This document shows positions 39,030 to 48,370 of a stretch of DNA of 64,000 bases, piece by piece. The position numbers were made by a program, and so were the translations under genes. The notes below the pieces were generated by a model. That model made no database searches and was not told where the DNA came from. It saw only the letters and a list, made by a program, of their open reading frames with translations. Position 1 is the stretch's first letter, and every line of letters begins with the position of its first letter. The stretch is from Neohoeflea coraliihabitans (GTDB lineage Bacteria; Pseudomonadota; Alphaproteobacteria; Rhizobiales; Rhizobiaceae), in NCBI RefSeq assembly GCF_019334345.1, contig NZ_JAHWQX010000004.1:372001-436000 (forward strand). Direction: 5' to 3'.

Positions 39030-39788
39030 TCAGCAAACCGTGCTGTCACAGCGGCGCAGATTGGCGATCTTCTCCTCGAGCGTTTCGACCCCGACGGCGC
39101 CGAACACCGTCTCGTCGCCGATCACGTAAGACGGCGTGCCGCGAATCCCAAGCGCATCCGACAATCGATAGGCCTCGCGGATGTCATCCTTGATCGCCGG
39201 GTCCTGCATGCCGGCGCGCAGGGCGCTTTCGTCGGCGCCAAGCGCCGTGGCGATGTGCACCGCCACATCTTCATTGGCCCGCTCACCGCCGAGCAACTGG
39301 CGATGAAACTCGCCGTATTTTTCGGGCATCAATTCGCGGAACGACATCGCAACCATGTGCGCGCCCATCGAATCCGGTCCGAGAATGGGAAATTCCTTCA
39401 ACACGAAGCGGACATTCTTGTCTTCCTCGAGAATGCTGTCCATGTCGGCCATCGCCGCCTTGCAGTACCCGCAATTGTAATCGAAGAACTCGACGACCGT
39501 GACATCGCCATCCGGATTGCCAAGCACCACATCGCCCGGCGCGTCGAAGATGGCCTTGCTGTTCTCACTGATTACCGCCTTCGACCGGCTGGCGGCCTCC
39601 GCTTCCTGCTTGGCTTGCAGCGCCATCTGCATCTCTTCGAGAATCTCGGGATTGGACAAGAGGTAATCCCGGATCACCGTTTCGATTTCGCTTTTCTCGC
39701 TCGCCTCGAGAGCCACCGCCGGTGCAAGCATCCAGCCGCTGCTCAGAGCCAGGGCAAGCAGGCTGGTCTTGATCAACCCGTGCAACAT
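39030..39788 (-). CDS. DsbA-family thiol-disulfide oxidoreductase
   Basis: Periplasmic thioredoxin-fold protein of 252 residues with a signal peptide (MLHGLIKTSLLALALSSGW). The active site is CGYC in FFDYNCGYCKAAMADM, and the cis-proline loop is RGTPSYVIGD. An N-terminal helical extension (about residues 30-80) resembles the trimerisation stalk of ScsC-type proteins and the Com1 group, so it may be an isomerase-like DsbA relative; that is inference. Confidence 0.9.
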   Translation of the reverse strand: MLHGLIKTSLLALALSSGWMLAPAVALEASEKSEIETVIRDYLLSNPEILEEMQMALQAKQEAEAASRSKAVISENSKAIFDAPGDVVLGNPDGDVTVVEFFDYNCGYCKAAMADMDSILEEDKNVRFVLKEFPILGPDSMGAHMVAMSFRELMPEKYGEFHRQLLGGERANEDVAVHIATALGADESALRAGMQDPAIKDDIREAYRLSDALGIRGTPSYVIGDETVFGAVGVETLEEKIANLRRCDSTVC

Positions 39789-39875
39789 GTCCGTTCATCC
39801 CTTCCGGCCGTCCAAGGGCCTGTCTGTGCTGTGCGGGCCATCCTCGCGATCAGCCCGTTTTCGATGCCCGGCCTT

Positions 39876-41276
39876 CTAGCGGCTGACCGAGAAGATGTCA
39901 TCCGCCCGCCGCGCCGCCGGCGTGCCCTTCGGCAATTTCGCCAGGGCGCGCGCCGCGAACACTTTTGCCTCGCGGCCGTTGCCGGCGCGGAAATACCCTT
40001 CCGCGAGCGCCAGTTCGGCATTGCCGATATCGCCTTTCAGGCCATAGGCCTGCGACAGATGCAGATAGGCATTCAAATTGTCGGGTTCGGCCTGGATCCC
40101 GGCCCGCAGATTCTCGATGGCCTTTGTTGCGTTGCCGGTCTTGCCCGAGGCCAGAAGGGCGAAACCGTAGCGGGCCCGGATCAGGCCGTTGCGCCCGCCG
40201 CTGAGCCGCAGCGCCTGCTCGAAGGCCTGTGCCGCTTCGTCCGCGCGCCGCAGTTTCAGCAGGATCTCGCCCTTGAACTCCCGCAGGTACGGTGATTTCG
40301 GCTGGGCTCCGATCAGCGCATCGATCTTTTTCAACGCCGCAGCCGAATTGCCGGCCAGATCCGTGGCCACCGCATCGCCGTATCGCGCCGCGAGCGAGGC
40401 ATCGCCGCGACCGAACAGCCGCGCCACCGCCGGATGGCCACCCATATAGGCGGCGATCTTGGCGCGCGCCATCTGATGACGCTGCATCAGGCCACCCGGA
40501 TCTTCCCGGTCGAAATAGGGGCTTTCGCGCGCCAGCGACTGCAGCATGGCAATGCGTTCGCGCGGCAGCGGATGGCTTTGCTGATAGGGATCGACGCGCA
40601 CTCCGGCCAGCGCCAGACCGCTTGAAAAGCGCTCGAAGGTCGCCAGCATGCCGCGCGCCGATTGCTGTGTCGCCTTGAGATATTTCGCGGCCGCCTGGTC
40701 GGCATTGATCTCTTCCGAACGCCGATAGCTCAAAAGCATGCGCTTGGCCATCATCGGCGCCGCCGTCGCCAGCGCACCGCCGGCCGATTTGCCGCTGCGG
40801 CTGTCGGCCACCGTCCCGGCGGCCAGCGCACCGACGCCAAGCAAGCTGCCGACGATCGCCATGGTGCGCGTTCGTGCGAGCTGTTCGCGCAGCCGCTGCT
40901 GGTGGCCGCCGGCCAGATGCCCCGCTTCGTGCGCCAGCACGCCGATGATCTCGTTCGGCGTTTCCGCCGCCTCGATTGCTCCGGTGTTGATGAAGATGCG
41001 CCGCCCGGCGACGAAGGCGTTGAAGCTGGGATTGTTGATTAGGACGATATCGATCCCGCGTTGTTCGAGGCCTGCCGCTTTCAGGATCGGCCTTGCATAG
41101 TCGGCCAGCAAACCTTCGATCTCCGCATCGCGCACCACCGCCACGCGGCCTTGCGCCTGCGCCGGCTGCGGCAGGTCCGCCAGAAGGACGGCCAGCCCGG
41201 CCAGGAGACTCACGAGGGTTCGCGCCAGCGCACGGACGGGCAGGGCATTTGCCAGGAATGAGGTCGAGCAACGCAT
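39876..41276 (-). CDS. Periplasmic M48 metalloprotease with TPR repeats (BepA-like)
   Basis: Protein of 466 residues. A signal peptide (ending PQPAQAQ) precedes an M48 protease domain with the zinc motif LAHEAGHLAGGH (HExxH) and the third-ligand region RRSEEINADQ. The C-terminal half contains TPR repeats (EAAQAFEQALRLSGGRN, PDNLNAYLHLSQAYGLKGD). This layout matches BepA/YfgC, which edits and degrades stalled outer-membrane proteins. ATG 41282 would add two residues. Confidence 0.9.
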   Translation of the reverse strand: MRCSTSFLANALPVRALARTLVSLLAGLAVLLADLPQPAQAQGRVAVVRDAEIEGLLADYARPILKAAGLEQRGIDIVLINNPSFNAFVAGRRIFINTGAIEAAETPNEIIGVLAHEAGHLAGGHQQRLREQLARTRTMAIVGSLLGVGALAAGTVADSRSGKSAGGALATAAPMMAKRMLLSYRRSEEINADQAAAKYLKATQQSARGMLATFERFSSGLALAGVRVDPYQQSHPLPRERIAMLQSLARESPYFDREDPGGLMQRHQMARAKIAAYMGGHPAVARLFGRGDASLAARYGDAVATDLAGNSAAALKKIDALIGAQPKSPYLREFKGEILLKLRRADEAAQAFEQALRLSGGRNGLIRARYGFALLASGKTGNATKAIENLRAGIQAEPDNLNAYLHLSQAYGLKGDIGNAELALAEGYFRAGNGREAKVFAARALAKLPKGTPAARRADDIFSVSR

Positions 41277-41465
41277 GGTCATGCCATCCTATACCGGCCC
41301 CCGAAACAAATGAAAACGCCGCCCGCCACGCCGCCGCGCCACCTCGCGGGAAATTGATCTGACGAGGATGGCGCCGCACGCCTTGTGATCGCCATGCCAA
41401 TCGGGCATTTGTGCGGCGATTGGGGCGCGGATGTCGCGCGCCCTGCCGAATGCCCGGAGAATTGC

Positions 41466-42632
41466 ATGATCACGCCCAAGCGGCCGACCCTCGCGCCCTT
41501 TCACGCCATGGATGTTCTTGCCGAGGCGACCCGTCTTAAAGGGGCCGGCAAGGACGTCATTTCGCTGGCCGTCGGGCAACCGGCGCATCCGGCGCCGCAG
41601 ACGGCGCTGGCGGCGGCCCGGGCCGCGCTTGAGGATGGCCGCATCGGCTACACGGACGCACTCGGCTCGGCGGCATTCCGCACCGCGGTCGCAGAGTTCT
41701 ATCGCCAGCGCCATCACATCGAGGTCGATCCGGGCCGCATTGCCGCCACCAACGGCTCGTCGGCGGGCTTTAATCTGGTCTTTCTGCAGTTCTTCCGGCC
41801 GGGCGAGACGGTGGCGATTTCGCGACCCGGCTATCCGGCCTATCGCAACATTCTTCAGGCGCTCGGTCTGAAGGTCGCCGAGATCCATGTCGGAGCCGAG
41901 ACAGGCTATGTCCTGACGCCCGAGGCGATCGAAGAGCATGAGCGCCAGCACCAGATCCGCGTCGATGGCGTGATGGTCGCCAGCCCCGCCAATCCGACCG
42001 GAACCGTCACCTCGCGCGCGCAATTGCAGAAGCTGGCCGACTGGTGCGCCGAGCGCGATGCCGTCTTCATTTCCGACGAGATCTATCACGGCCTGACCTT
42101 TTCCGGCGAAGAGACCACGGCACTGGCCATCTCCGACCGCGCCATCGTCATCAATTCGTTCTCCAAGTATTTCTGCATGACGGGCTGGCGCATCGGCTGG
42201 ATGGTCCTGCCGCAGGATCTCGTCCGGCCGATCGAATGTCTGGCGCAAAGCCTCTATATCTGTCCCTCGGAACTCTCGCAGATCGCCGCCACCGCCGCCT
42301 TTGACGGCATCGCCGAAATGGAGGCGGTCAAGGCCGGCTACGCCCGCAATCGCGACCTGTTCGCCCAGCGTCTGCCGGAGCTTGGCCTGCCGCTCGCCTC
42401 GCCGATGGACGGCGCCTTCTACGCCCTTTGCGACGTCTCGCGCCACACCAATGATTCGATGGCATTCGCGCGCGAGATGCTGCAATCGATCCATGTCGCG
42501 GCAACGCCCGGCCTCGATTTCGATCTCATCGATGGCCACCGCCTGCTGCGCTTTTCCTATGCCGGCGACCATAATGACATGCAGCAGGCGCTGGACCGCA
42601 TGCAGGCCTGGCTGCCGACGCGCCGCGTCTGA
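41466..42632 (+). CDS. Class I/II pyridoxal-phosphate aminotransferase
   Basis: Fold-type I aminotransferase of 388 residues. The PLP lysine is in SFSKYFCMTGWRIGW, with the phosphate-binding arginine region following; VASPANPTGTV and FISDEIYHGL are conserved. It is closest in style to AspC/AlaA-type enzymes acting on alanine or aspartate, but the substrate is uncertain. The start at 41466 (MITPKRPTLAPFHAMDV) is preceded by GGAGA; the open frame from 41385 adds non-family sequence. Confidence 0.9.
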   Translation: MITPKRPTLAPFHAMDVLAEATRLKGAGKDVISLAVGQPAHPAPQTALAAARAALEDGRIGYTDALGSAAFRTAVAEFYRQRHHIEVDPGRIAATNGSSAGFNLVFLQFFRPGETVAISRPGYPAYRNILQALGLKVAEIHVGAETGYVLTPEAIEEHERQHQIRVDGVMVASPANPTGTVTSRAQLQKLADWCAERDAVFISDEIYHGLTFSGEETTALAISDRAIVINSFSKYFCMTGWRIGWMVLPQDLVRPIECLAQSLYICPSELSQIAATAAFDGIAEMEAVKAGYARNRDLFAQRLPELGLPLASPMDGAFYALCDVSRHTNDSMAFAREMLQSIHVAATPGLDFDLIDGHRLLRFSYAGDHNDMQQALDRMQAWLPTRRV

Positions 42633-42665
42633 GACCCGGAGTACAAGACCTATTGCGGACGCAAA

Positions 42666-42690
42666 AACCGGCGGACATGATCCGCCGGTT
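42666..42690. terminator. Bidirectional terminator between aminotransferase and rne
   Basis: AACCGGCGGA (42666-42675) and TCCGCCGGTT (42681-42690) form a perfect 10-base-pair stem with a CATGA loop. An A-run lies to the left and a T-rich stretch to the right, serving two convergent genes. Confidence 0.85.
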
Positions 42691-42736
42691 CTGTTGTCTT
42701 CAGGCTGCTGTCAGAGCCCGCTGATGCGGGCAGCGG

Positions 42737-45700
42737 CTAGAGAAAGCCGCGGCGCTGCCACCAGCCGCCCTTTTTCGGCTTCGACTTGCCCGTTTCGGCG
42801 TCATCGTCCGTTTTGTCTTCCTCTGCCGCCTTGCTGGAAGTGACCACCGGCGCCGAGGCAATCGCGGCGAGATCGGTCTGGGCGCGACGATCACGCTTGC
42901 CGTTGTCGTCACCGGTCGCCTCATCCGCACTGTCGGCACGGCCGCTGTCTTCGCCTTGCGCGGGCGCCGCCGCATCGGTCGCTTCTGCGGTTTCAGCAGC
43001 CACTTCACCCTTCAGGCTGTCGCGCGGCGCCGCTTTCTTGCCGTCATTGTCCGCAGGCTCCTCGACGACAGGGGCCGTGGCTGCCGCCGCAAGATCGAGC
43101 TTGTCTGCGTCATCGCCGGCATTCTGCGCCTCATTGGTCGGTGCCTCATCAGACGGCGCCGCACTGGTCTCGTCATCCGACTTGCGCCGGCGGCGCGGCC
43201 GCTTCGGCTTGGCCGGCGCCTCCTCGGACACGGCCTCCGAAGTGGTGTCCGGGCCGGATCCGGCATCTGCGGCTGCAGCCGCAGATGCCGGATCCTCGTT
43301 GGAGGCCGCTGCATCCGCTGCGGACGCCTCGGCATCGCCTTCGTTCGCCTGCGCGTCTGATGAATCATCATCTGCTGCAGCAACGCTGGCGTCATCGCGG
43401 TTCTTGCGTCCGCCACGACGGCCACGCCGCCGTTTGCGGCTGCGCCCCTCGTCGTCGTCCCCGTTCGAGGACTCGCCGGAACCCTCCTCCGCAGTGTCGC
43501 CGGAGGCCTGGCCGGCTTCCTGCTCCGCGCCGTTGCCGTCCTGCGCGCCATTGCCGTCGCCGGCGCCATCGCCGGAACCGCCGCCACGCCGGCCACGCCG
43601 CCGCCGCCGCCGCCGCTTGCGCGAGCGGTTGTCGTCCTGGTCGCCGTCCTCGTCCTGACCATTCACCGCCGAGGCCGGATCGCGGCTCGTCTCAGGCGCG
43701 TTGTCGGCGCCCTCATTGTCCTCCTCGACCGTATCGATCTCGGCATCGCCATCATCGGCTTCGTCATAGGAGGGGCTGTTGGCGTGGATATGCTCGAGCG
43801 TCACCGGCTCGTCGACCGCCTCGCCGCGATCGATGGCGAAATACTGGCTGCCAACATCCGGATCGGAGGCAAACGCGATGCGCAGGCCGAAGCGTTTTTC
43901 CAGGTCGAAGATCGTGTCACGCTTGTTGTTGAGCATGTACAGCGCCGTGTCGCCGGAGGTGCGCACCGTGATGTGATGGGTGGTGTGCTTGAGCAGATAC
44001 TCCTCGATGCCGCGCAGGACGTGCAGCGCGACCGAGGAGGCCGAACGCACATGCCCGGTGCCGGCGCAGTGGGCGCAGACCTGCATCGTGCTTTCCAGCA
44101 CCGAGGCACGAATGCGCTGGCGTGACATCTCCAGCAGTCCGAAATGCGAGATGCGGCCCACCTGGATGCGGGCCCGGTCATGCTTCAGGCAGTCCTTCAC
44201 CTTCTTTTCGACCGCCCGGTTGTTGCGGTTCTCGTCCATGTCGATGAAGTCGATGACGATCAGGCCGGCCAGATCGCGCAGGCGCAATTGCCGCGCCACT
44301 TCTTCGGCGGCCTCGAGATTGGTCTGCAGCGCCGTGTCCTCGATGGAATGCTCGCGCGTCGAACGCCCGGAATTGACATCGATCGCCACCAGCGCCTCGG
44401 TCTGGTTGATGATGATGTAGCCGCCGGATTTAAGTGTGACTTGCGGCTGCACCATGCGGTCCAGCTGCGCATCGATCCCCGAGCGCGCAAAGATCGGCAT
44501 CAGATCGCGATAGGGCTGAACCACCTTGGCGTGGCTCGGCATCAGCATCTTCATGAAGTCCTTGGCCTCGCGATAGCCATCCTCGCCAGAGACGACAACT
44601 TCGCGAATGTCCTTGGTGTAGAGATCGCGGATCGAACGCTTGATCAGGCTGCCTTCCTCATAAACGAGGCAGGGCGCCGTCGAGCGCAGCGTCAGGTTGC
44701 GCACATTCTCCCACAGCCGCATCAGATACTCGAAATCCCGCTTGATCTCGACGCGGGTTCGCGATGCACCGGCCGTGCGCAGGATGACCCCCATGCCCTG
44801 CGGCACGTCGAGCTCGCGGGCGATCTCCTTGAGCCGCTTGCGGTCGGTCACATTGGTGATCTTGCGTGAAATGCCGCCGCCGCGCGCGGTGTTCGGCATC
44901 AGCACCGAATAGCGCCCGGCGAGCGAAAGATAGGTGGTCAGCGCCGCACCCTTGTTGCCGCGTTCTTCCTTGACGACCTGCACCAGCAGGATCTGCCGCC
45001 GCTTGATGACTTCCTGGATGCGGTACTGTTTGCGCGGCTTGCGGCGGGCCCGCTCCGGCAGTTCCTCGAGCGCGTCCTCGGAGCCGACCGCATCGACCTT
45101 GTCCGTTCCGTTGTCATCATCCGTGTCGTCGTCGCCATTCTCCGTATCGGAAGAGGCATCGCCCCGTCCGGTCATGCTTTCGACCGGCTCGGAGATTTCG
45201 TCGGCGTCGATCGCAGCTGCGATGACATCCGGGCCCCCGTCATTCTTGCCGGCATCATCATCGCCCGCATCATTCTTGCCGGCGTCGTTCTGACCCGCGT
45301 CATCCTTGCCCGCGTCATTGTCCGCGCCGCTCGCGGCGGCGTCGGTCTGCGGGCTGTCTTCCGCATCCTTCTTCTTGCGGCTGCGGCGCGCCCGGCGCGG
45401 ACGGCCTTCGCTCTCGTCGCCGGCGTCCTTGTCGTCATTGGCGCCAGCGCTCTTGCGGGCGGCGCGCTTTGAGCGCGTCGGCTTTTCTGTCGTCTCGCCG
45501 TCTTCAGAGGTCTCGCCGTCCTCAGCAGCCTCAGATTTATCGGAATGGTCCGACTTGTCCGACTTGCGGCTGCGGCGCGCCGACTTCTTGGCCGGCTTTT
45601 TTTCCGCCTCCTCGTCGTCGGCATCCGCTTCTGCGGCGGCATCCTGCGCTTCGGCCTCAAGCAGGGCCTGACGGTCCGCGAGCGGGATCTGGTAGTAATC

Positions 45701-45928
45701 CGGATGAATTTCCGAGAAGGCGAGGAAGCCGTGGCGGTTGCCGCCATAATCCACGAAGGCGGCCTGCAGCGACGGTTCGACCCGTGTCACCTTGGCGAGA
45801 TAGATATTGCCGCGCAGCTGTTTCTTGTGCTGCGATTCGAAGTCGAATTCCTCTATCCGATTTCCACGCACGACAACGACGCGAGTCTCCTCGGGATGGG
45901 AGGCGTCGATAAGCATTTTCTCTGACAT
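42737..45928 (-). CDS. rne: Ribonuclease E
   Basis: Endoribonuclease of 1,063 residues, scaffold of the RNA degradosome. The S1 domain begins near residue 35 (LRGNIYLAKVTRVEPSLQA) but is interrupted by a highly charged insertion (about residues 90-305) before resuming at QEVIKRRQILLVQVVKEERG. The catalytic DNase I-like domain shows VAIDVNSGR and VIDFIDMDE, and the Zn-link is CAHCAGTG. The C-terminal 350 residues are arginine-rich and acidic low complexity for RNA and partner binding. Such insertions are normal in alphaproteobacterial RNase E. GAGGAG lies ten bases ahead of the ATG. Confidence 0.96.
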   Translation of the reverse strand: MSEKMLIDASHPEETRVVVVRGNRIEEFDFESQHKKQLRGNIYLAKVTRVEPSLQAAFVDYGGNRHGFLAFSEIHPDYYQIPLADRQALLEAEAQDAAAEADADDEEAEKKPAKKSARRSRKSDKSDHSDKSEAAEDGETSEDGETTEKPTRSKRAARKSAGANDDKDAGDESEGRPRRARRSRKKKDAEDSPQTDAAASGADNDAGKDDAGQNDAGKNDAGDDDAGKNDGGPDVIAAAIDADEISEPVESMTGRGDASSDTENGDDDTDDDNGTDKVDAVGSEDALEELPERARRKPRKQYRIQEVIKRRQILLVQVVKEERGNKGAALTTYLSLAGRYSVLMPNTARGGGISRKITNVTDRKRLKEIARELDVPQGMGVILRTAGASRTRVEIKRDFEYLMRLWENVRNLTLRSTAPCLVYEEGSLIKRSIRDLYTKDIREVVVSGEDGYREAKDFMKMLMPSHAKVVQPYRDLMPIFARSGIDAQLDRMVQPQVTLKSGGYIIINQTEALVAIDVNSGRSTREHSIEDTALQTNLEAAEEVARQLRLRDLAGLIVIDFIDMDENRNNRAVEKKVKDCLKHDRARIQVGRISHFGLLEMSRQRIRASVLESTMQVCAHCAGTGHVRSASSVALHVLRGIEEYLLKHTTHHITVRTSGDTALYMLNNKRDTIFDLEKRFGLRIAFASDPDVGSQYFAIDRGEAVDEPVTLEHIHANSPSYDEADDGDAEIDTVEEDNEGADNAPETSRDPASAVNGQDEDGDQDDNRSRKRRRRRRRGRRGGGSGDGAGDGNGAQDGNGAEQEAGQASGDTAEEGSGESSNGDDDEGRSRKRRRGRRGGRKNRDDASVAAADDDSSDAQANEGDAEASAADAAASNEDPASAAAAADAGSGPDTTSEAVSEEAPAKPKRPRRRRKSDDETSAAPSDEAPTNEAQNAGDDADKLDLAAAATAPVVEEPADNDGKKAAPRDSLKGEVAAETAEATDAAAPAQGEDSGRADSADEATGDDNGKRDRRAQTDLAAIASAPVVTSSKAAEEDKTDDDAETGKSKPKKGGWWQRRGFL
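45240..45322. repeat. 15-base tandem repeats in the RNase E acidic insertion
   Basis: About six imperfect copies encode pentapeptides of the DAGKN/DAGKD/DAGQN type within the charged insertion of the S1 domain. They keep the frame and add acidic residues. Confidence 0.75.
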
Positions 45929-46742
45929 TGACTGTTAGCTCCTCGCCACAGCTGCGGACCGGCCCCGGCAAGGACGCGCAAGGCGCGCCGTGGAGGCAAC
46001 GTTCCGGATGTGGCGGATAATGAGGGGATCGGGCCGGACGGAGCTGCAGACAACATGTGCATCCCGGCGGGCGGCGTTGCAGCCGCGAACCTGTGATGCG
46101 TTTGATGAGGTCTTGTGTGCTCCATGAAGTGCCGGCCGGATATACCTGTAATTGCAGTCCTTGCGGACCGATGAAACCCATTTCTGGGGTGCGGCAGTGC
46201 GCCGCCTTGGGAAAGTGACAGCTGCGATGCTGCCAAAAACCGTTGAACTCATGTCCGGGCACCGGCGAACATCGCTGTGCACGAACCGAAAATTACACCG
46301 CTCGGGAAGTTGTTCGGCCTGGGGCGCAAACGACCTCCGTCGATCGGGAGGCGAAAGCATCTGGACGTCGGCCGGTCCGCTTGTCGGCGCCTTCACCACC
46401 GGAAAAATCCGGCCGGTGTCGGCGGTCGAGGTGGGCGGGCCTGGCCCGTCAAACTCTGCCTCCAATTACCGCTTTTATGGTGTGACGTGTCGTCTTGCAA
46501 GCGGTAATACATCTCGCTCCAGAGAGCGCCGCAAAGCGTCACCCGCCAGCGCAAGCATGCCGCTTGAGCGCGTGCATGGTAAAGACGAGATTAACATAAT
46601 CATGCCATAGCGAATCTTCAAACAGGGCCATGCCCGCGTTTCACATGCGGTTGGAGCGGACGACAATCCGGTCCGGCGGCTTCGAAGGCACGAAGCGCGA
46701 ACGGCAAGCTACGGGGAACTGAATGTACGGCGGGACGGTGAA
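45929..46742. other. Long interval between divergent rne and amidase genes
   Basis: This 814-base gap has no gene I can support; open frames on both strands (for example 46152-46610 plus, 45935-46465 minus) lack protein-like composition and ribosome sites. It must contain both promoters and probably a long rne 5' leader, since RNase E commonly autoregulates through its leader. A perfect 10-base dyad lies at 46465-46508. Confidence 0.6.
46465..46508. promoter_or_regulatory. 10-base inverted repeat around a possible rne promoter
   Basis: ATTACCGCTT (46465-46474) and AAGCGGTAAT (46499-46508) are perfect inverted arms with a 24-base spacer. On the minus strand TTGCAA (46495-46500) and ATAAAA (46473-46478) with 16 bases between could be the -35 and -10 of an rne promoter lying within the dyad. 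It could alternatively fold as a hairpin in RNA. Confidence 0.4.
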
Positions 46743-47984
46743 ATGGCGGGTGCGGTGAGGCGGGCGAGCGGCGCCTTTGGCGCGTTTGCGGCGCTGACCT
46801 GTGCCCTTTGGCTCAGTGCCTTTGTCGCCGGCGCCGCGTCTCAGGAAAACAATGGCCGCGCCGCGGCCGAGCGGATCGATGGCGCGCTCGCCTTTGCAGC
46901 CCGGCTGGTGGCCGATGCAGAGCGCGCACGCCTCCTGATCGACTTTGAAACCCCGCCGACATTCAAGGTGCGCTATCTCGATTCTCCGGCGCGCATCGTT
47001 GTCGAGCTGTCGCCGAGCATATTTGCCTTCGATCGCGCCGGCCTGAAGGAGCGCGGCCTGGTCCGGACCTTGCGCTTTGGCGATGCCGGCCCCGACAAGG
47101 CGCGTCTGGTGCTGGAACTGGCCGGACCCGCCCGGCTTGAAAAAGCCGCCATCGAGCCGCTCGAAGGCGGCGGTGGCCATCGCCTCGTGCTGGATGCCGT
47201 GGTGGCTGATCAGGCCGCCTTTTCGGCTCTTGTCGATGAGGCGGACTGGCTGGCCGATCTGTCGGAGGACCGGTCGGCGCCCTCGGTCGGAACCGAGATG
47301 GTGATCGTCATCGACCCCGGCCATGGCGGTATTGACGGTGGCGCCGAAGGGGTTCAGGGCACCCAGGAGAAGGATGTCACACTGGCGTTTGCCAGGGCGC
47401 TGCGCGACGCGCTGAACGATCTCGACAACATTCGCACCGTTCTCACCCGCAGCGACGACAGTTTCCTCTCGCTTTCGGGCCGCCTGCGCGCCGCTCATCA
47501 GGCCGAGGCGGATCTGCTGTTGTCGATCCATGCCGATTCGATCCGCCTGCGGCGGCTGCGCGGGGCGACGGTCTACACGCTGTCCGACCGCGCTTCCGAC
47601 GCCGTTGCCGCCGCACTTCTGGAGCAGGAGGACGAGGCCGTCGCCATGATCGGCGCCGAGATCGAACATGCGCCCGACTCGGTGGCAGGCATCCTTGTCG
47701 ACATGGCGCGCAATGAAACCCGCGTTCTCTCGACCGGACTTGCCAGCGAGATCGTCGCCTCCTTCGAGGGACAGGTGCGGCTGATCAACAACCCGCACCG
47801 CCAGGCCGGTTTTCGCGTTCTGCAGTCGCCGGACCTGCCTTCGGCGCTGATCGAGCTGGGATATCTGTCCAATCCCGAGGACGAGAAACTGCTGACCGAC
47901 GCGGCATGGCGGCGCAAGGCGGCCGAGCTGCTGGCGGCATCCATTGCGCAGTATCGCGATACCATATTGGCAGCCGGTGAATAA
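46743..47984 (+). CDS. N-acetylmuramoyl-L-alanine amidase with AMIN domain
   Basis: Periplasmic zinc amidase of 413 residues (AmiC/AmiB type) that cleaves the stem peptide from peptidoglycan at division. A signal peptide (to about residue 34) is followed by an AMIN domain (RARLLIDFETPPTFKVRYLD) and an Amidase_3 domain with zinc ligands in VIDPGHGGIDGG, QEKDVTL and LSIHADS and the catalytic Glu in IELGYLSN. Paired with mrcA on the same strand, as is common in rhizobia. Confidence 0.93.
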   Translation: MAGAVRRASGAFGAFAALTCALWLSAFVAGAASQENNGRAAAERIDGALAFAARLVADAERARLLIDFETPPTFKVRYLDSPARIVVELSPSIFAFDRAGLKERGLVRTLRFGDAGPDKARLVLELAGPARLEKAAIEPLEGGGGHRLVLDAVVADQAAFSALVDEADWLADLSEDRSAPSVGTEMVIVIDPGHGGIDGGAEGVQGTQEKDVTLAFARALRDALNDLDNIRTVLTRSDDSFLSLSGRLRAAHQAEADLLLSIHADSIRLRRLRGATVYTLSDRASDAVAAALLEQEDEAVAMIGAEIEHAPDSVAGILVDMARNETRVLSTGLASEIVASFEGQVRLINNPHRQAGFRVLQSPDLPSALIELGYLSNPEDEKLLTDAAWRRKAAELLAASIAQYRDTILAAGE

Positions 47985-48370
47985 TCGGGCCGGCACATAT
48001 TTTGGCGTGGGAAAAGGGCCGATGCGTGCTAGAACATGGCGTGGCAGATGCGCAACATCGTGATGACAATGTCACGCTGCTTTGCCGGCCCGACGGCGAT
48101 GGCCCTATTTTGTGCACATTGCTGGGGCTAAGCGGGTGAAGTGGACGCGGGCAGGCCGCAGGGTGGTGTCCGCAGGATCGCTCACGGCTGTGGCCGCTGA
48201 ACAGATGATGAACCTGAAACGGACGGAAACAACGAAGACCAGATCGCAGACGCCCGGAATGCCGCCGCTCGCAATGCCCCGCCCTGGCGCGAGGGGCAGG
48301 CGGACGCGGTTCCGGTCAGGGCAGGCGGCCCTGGGCCGGTTCGACCCAACAGCAAGTGACAAGTGAACGC
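47985..48370. other. Interval upstream of the PBP1a gene
   Basis: These 386 bases between amidase and mrcA contain no supported gene. A small dyad CGTGA-N8-TCACG lies near 48055-48072. The rest looks like a leader or promoter region, with no clear -35/-10 pair by eye. Confidence 0.5.

Noticed and set aside
46152-46610. Plus-strand open frame of 152 codons in the rne-amidase gap
   Set aside because: Its composition is not protein-like, there is no ribosome site, and it crosses the inverted repeat.
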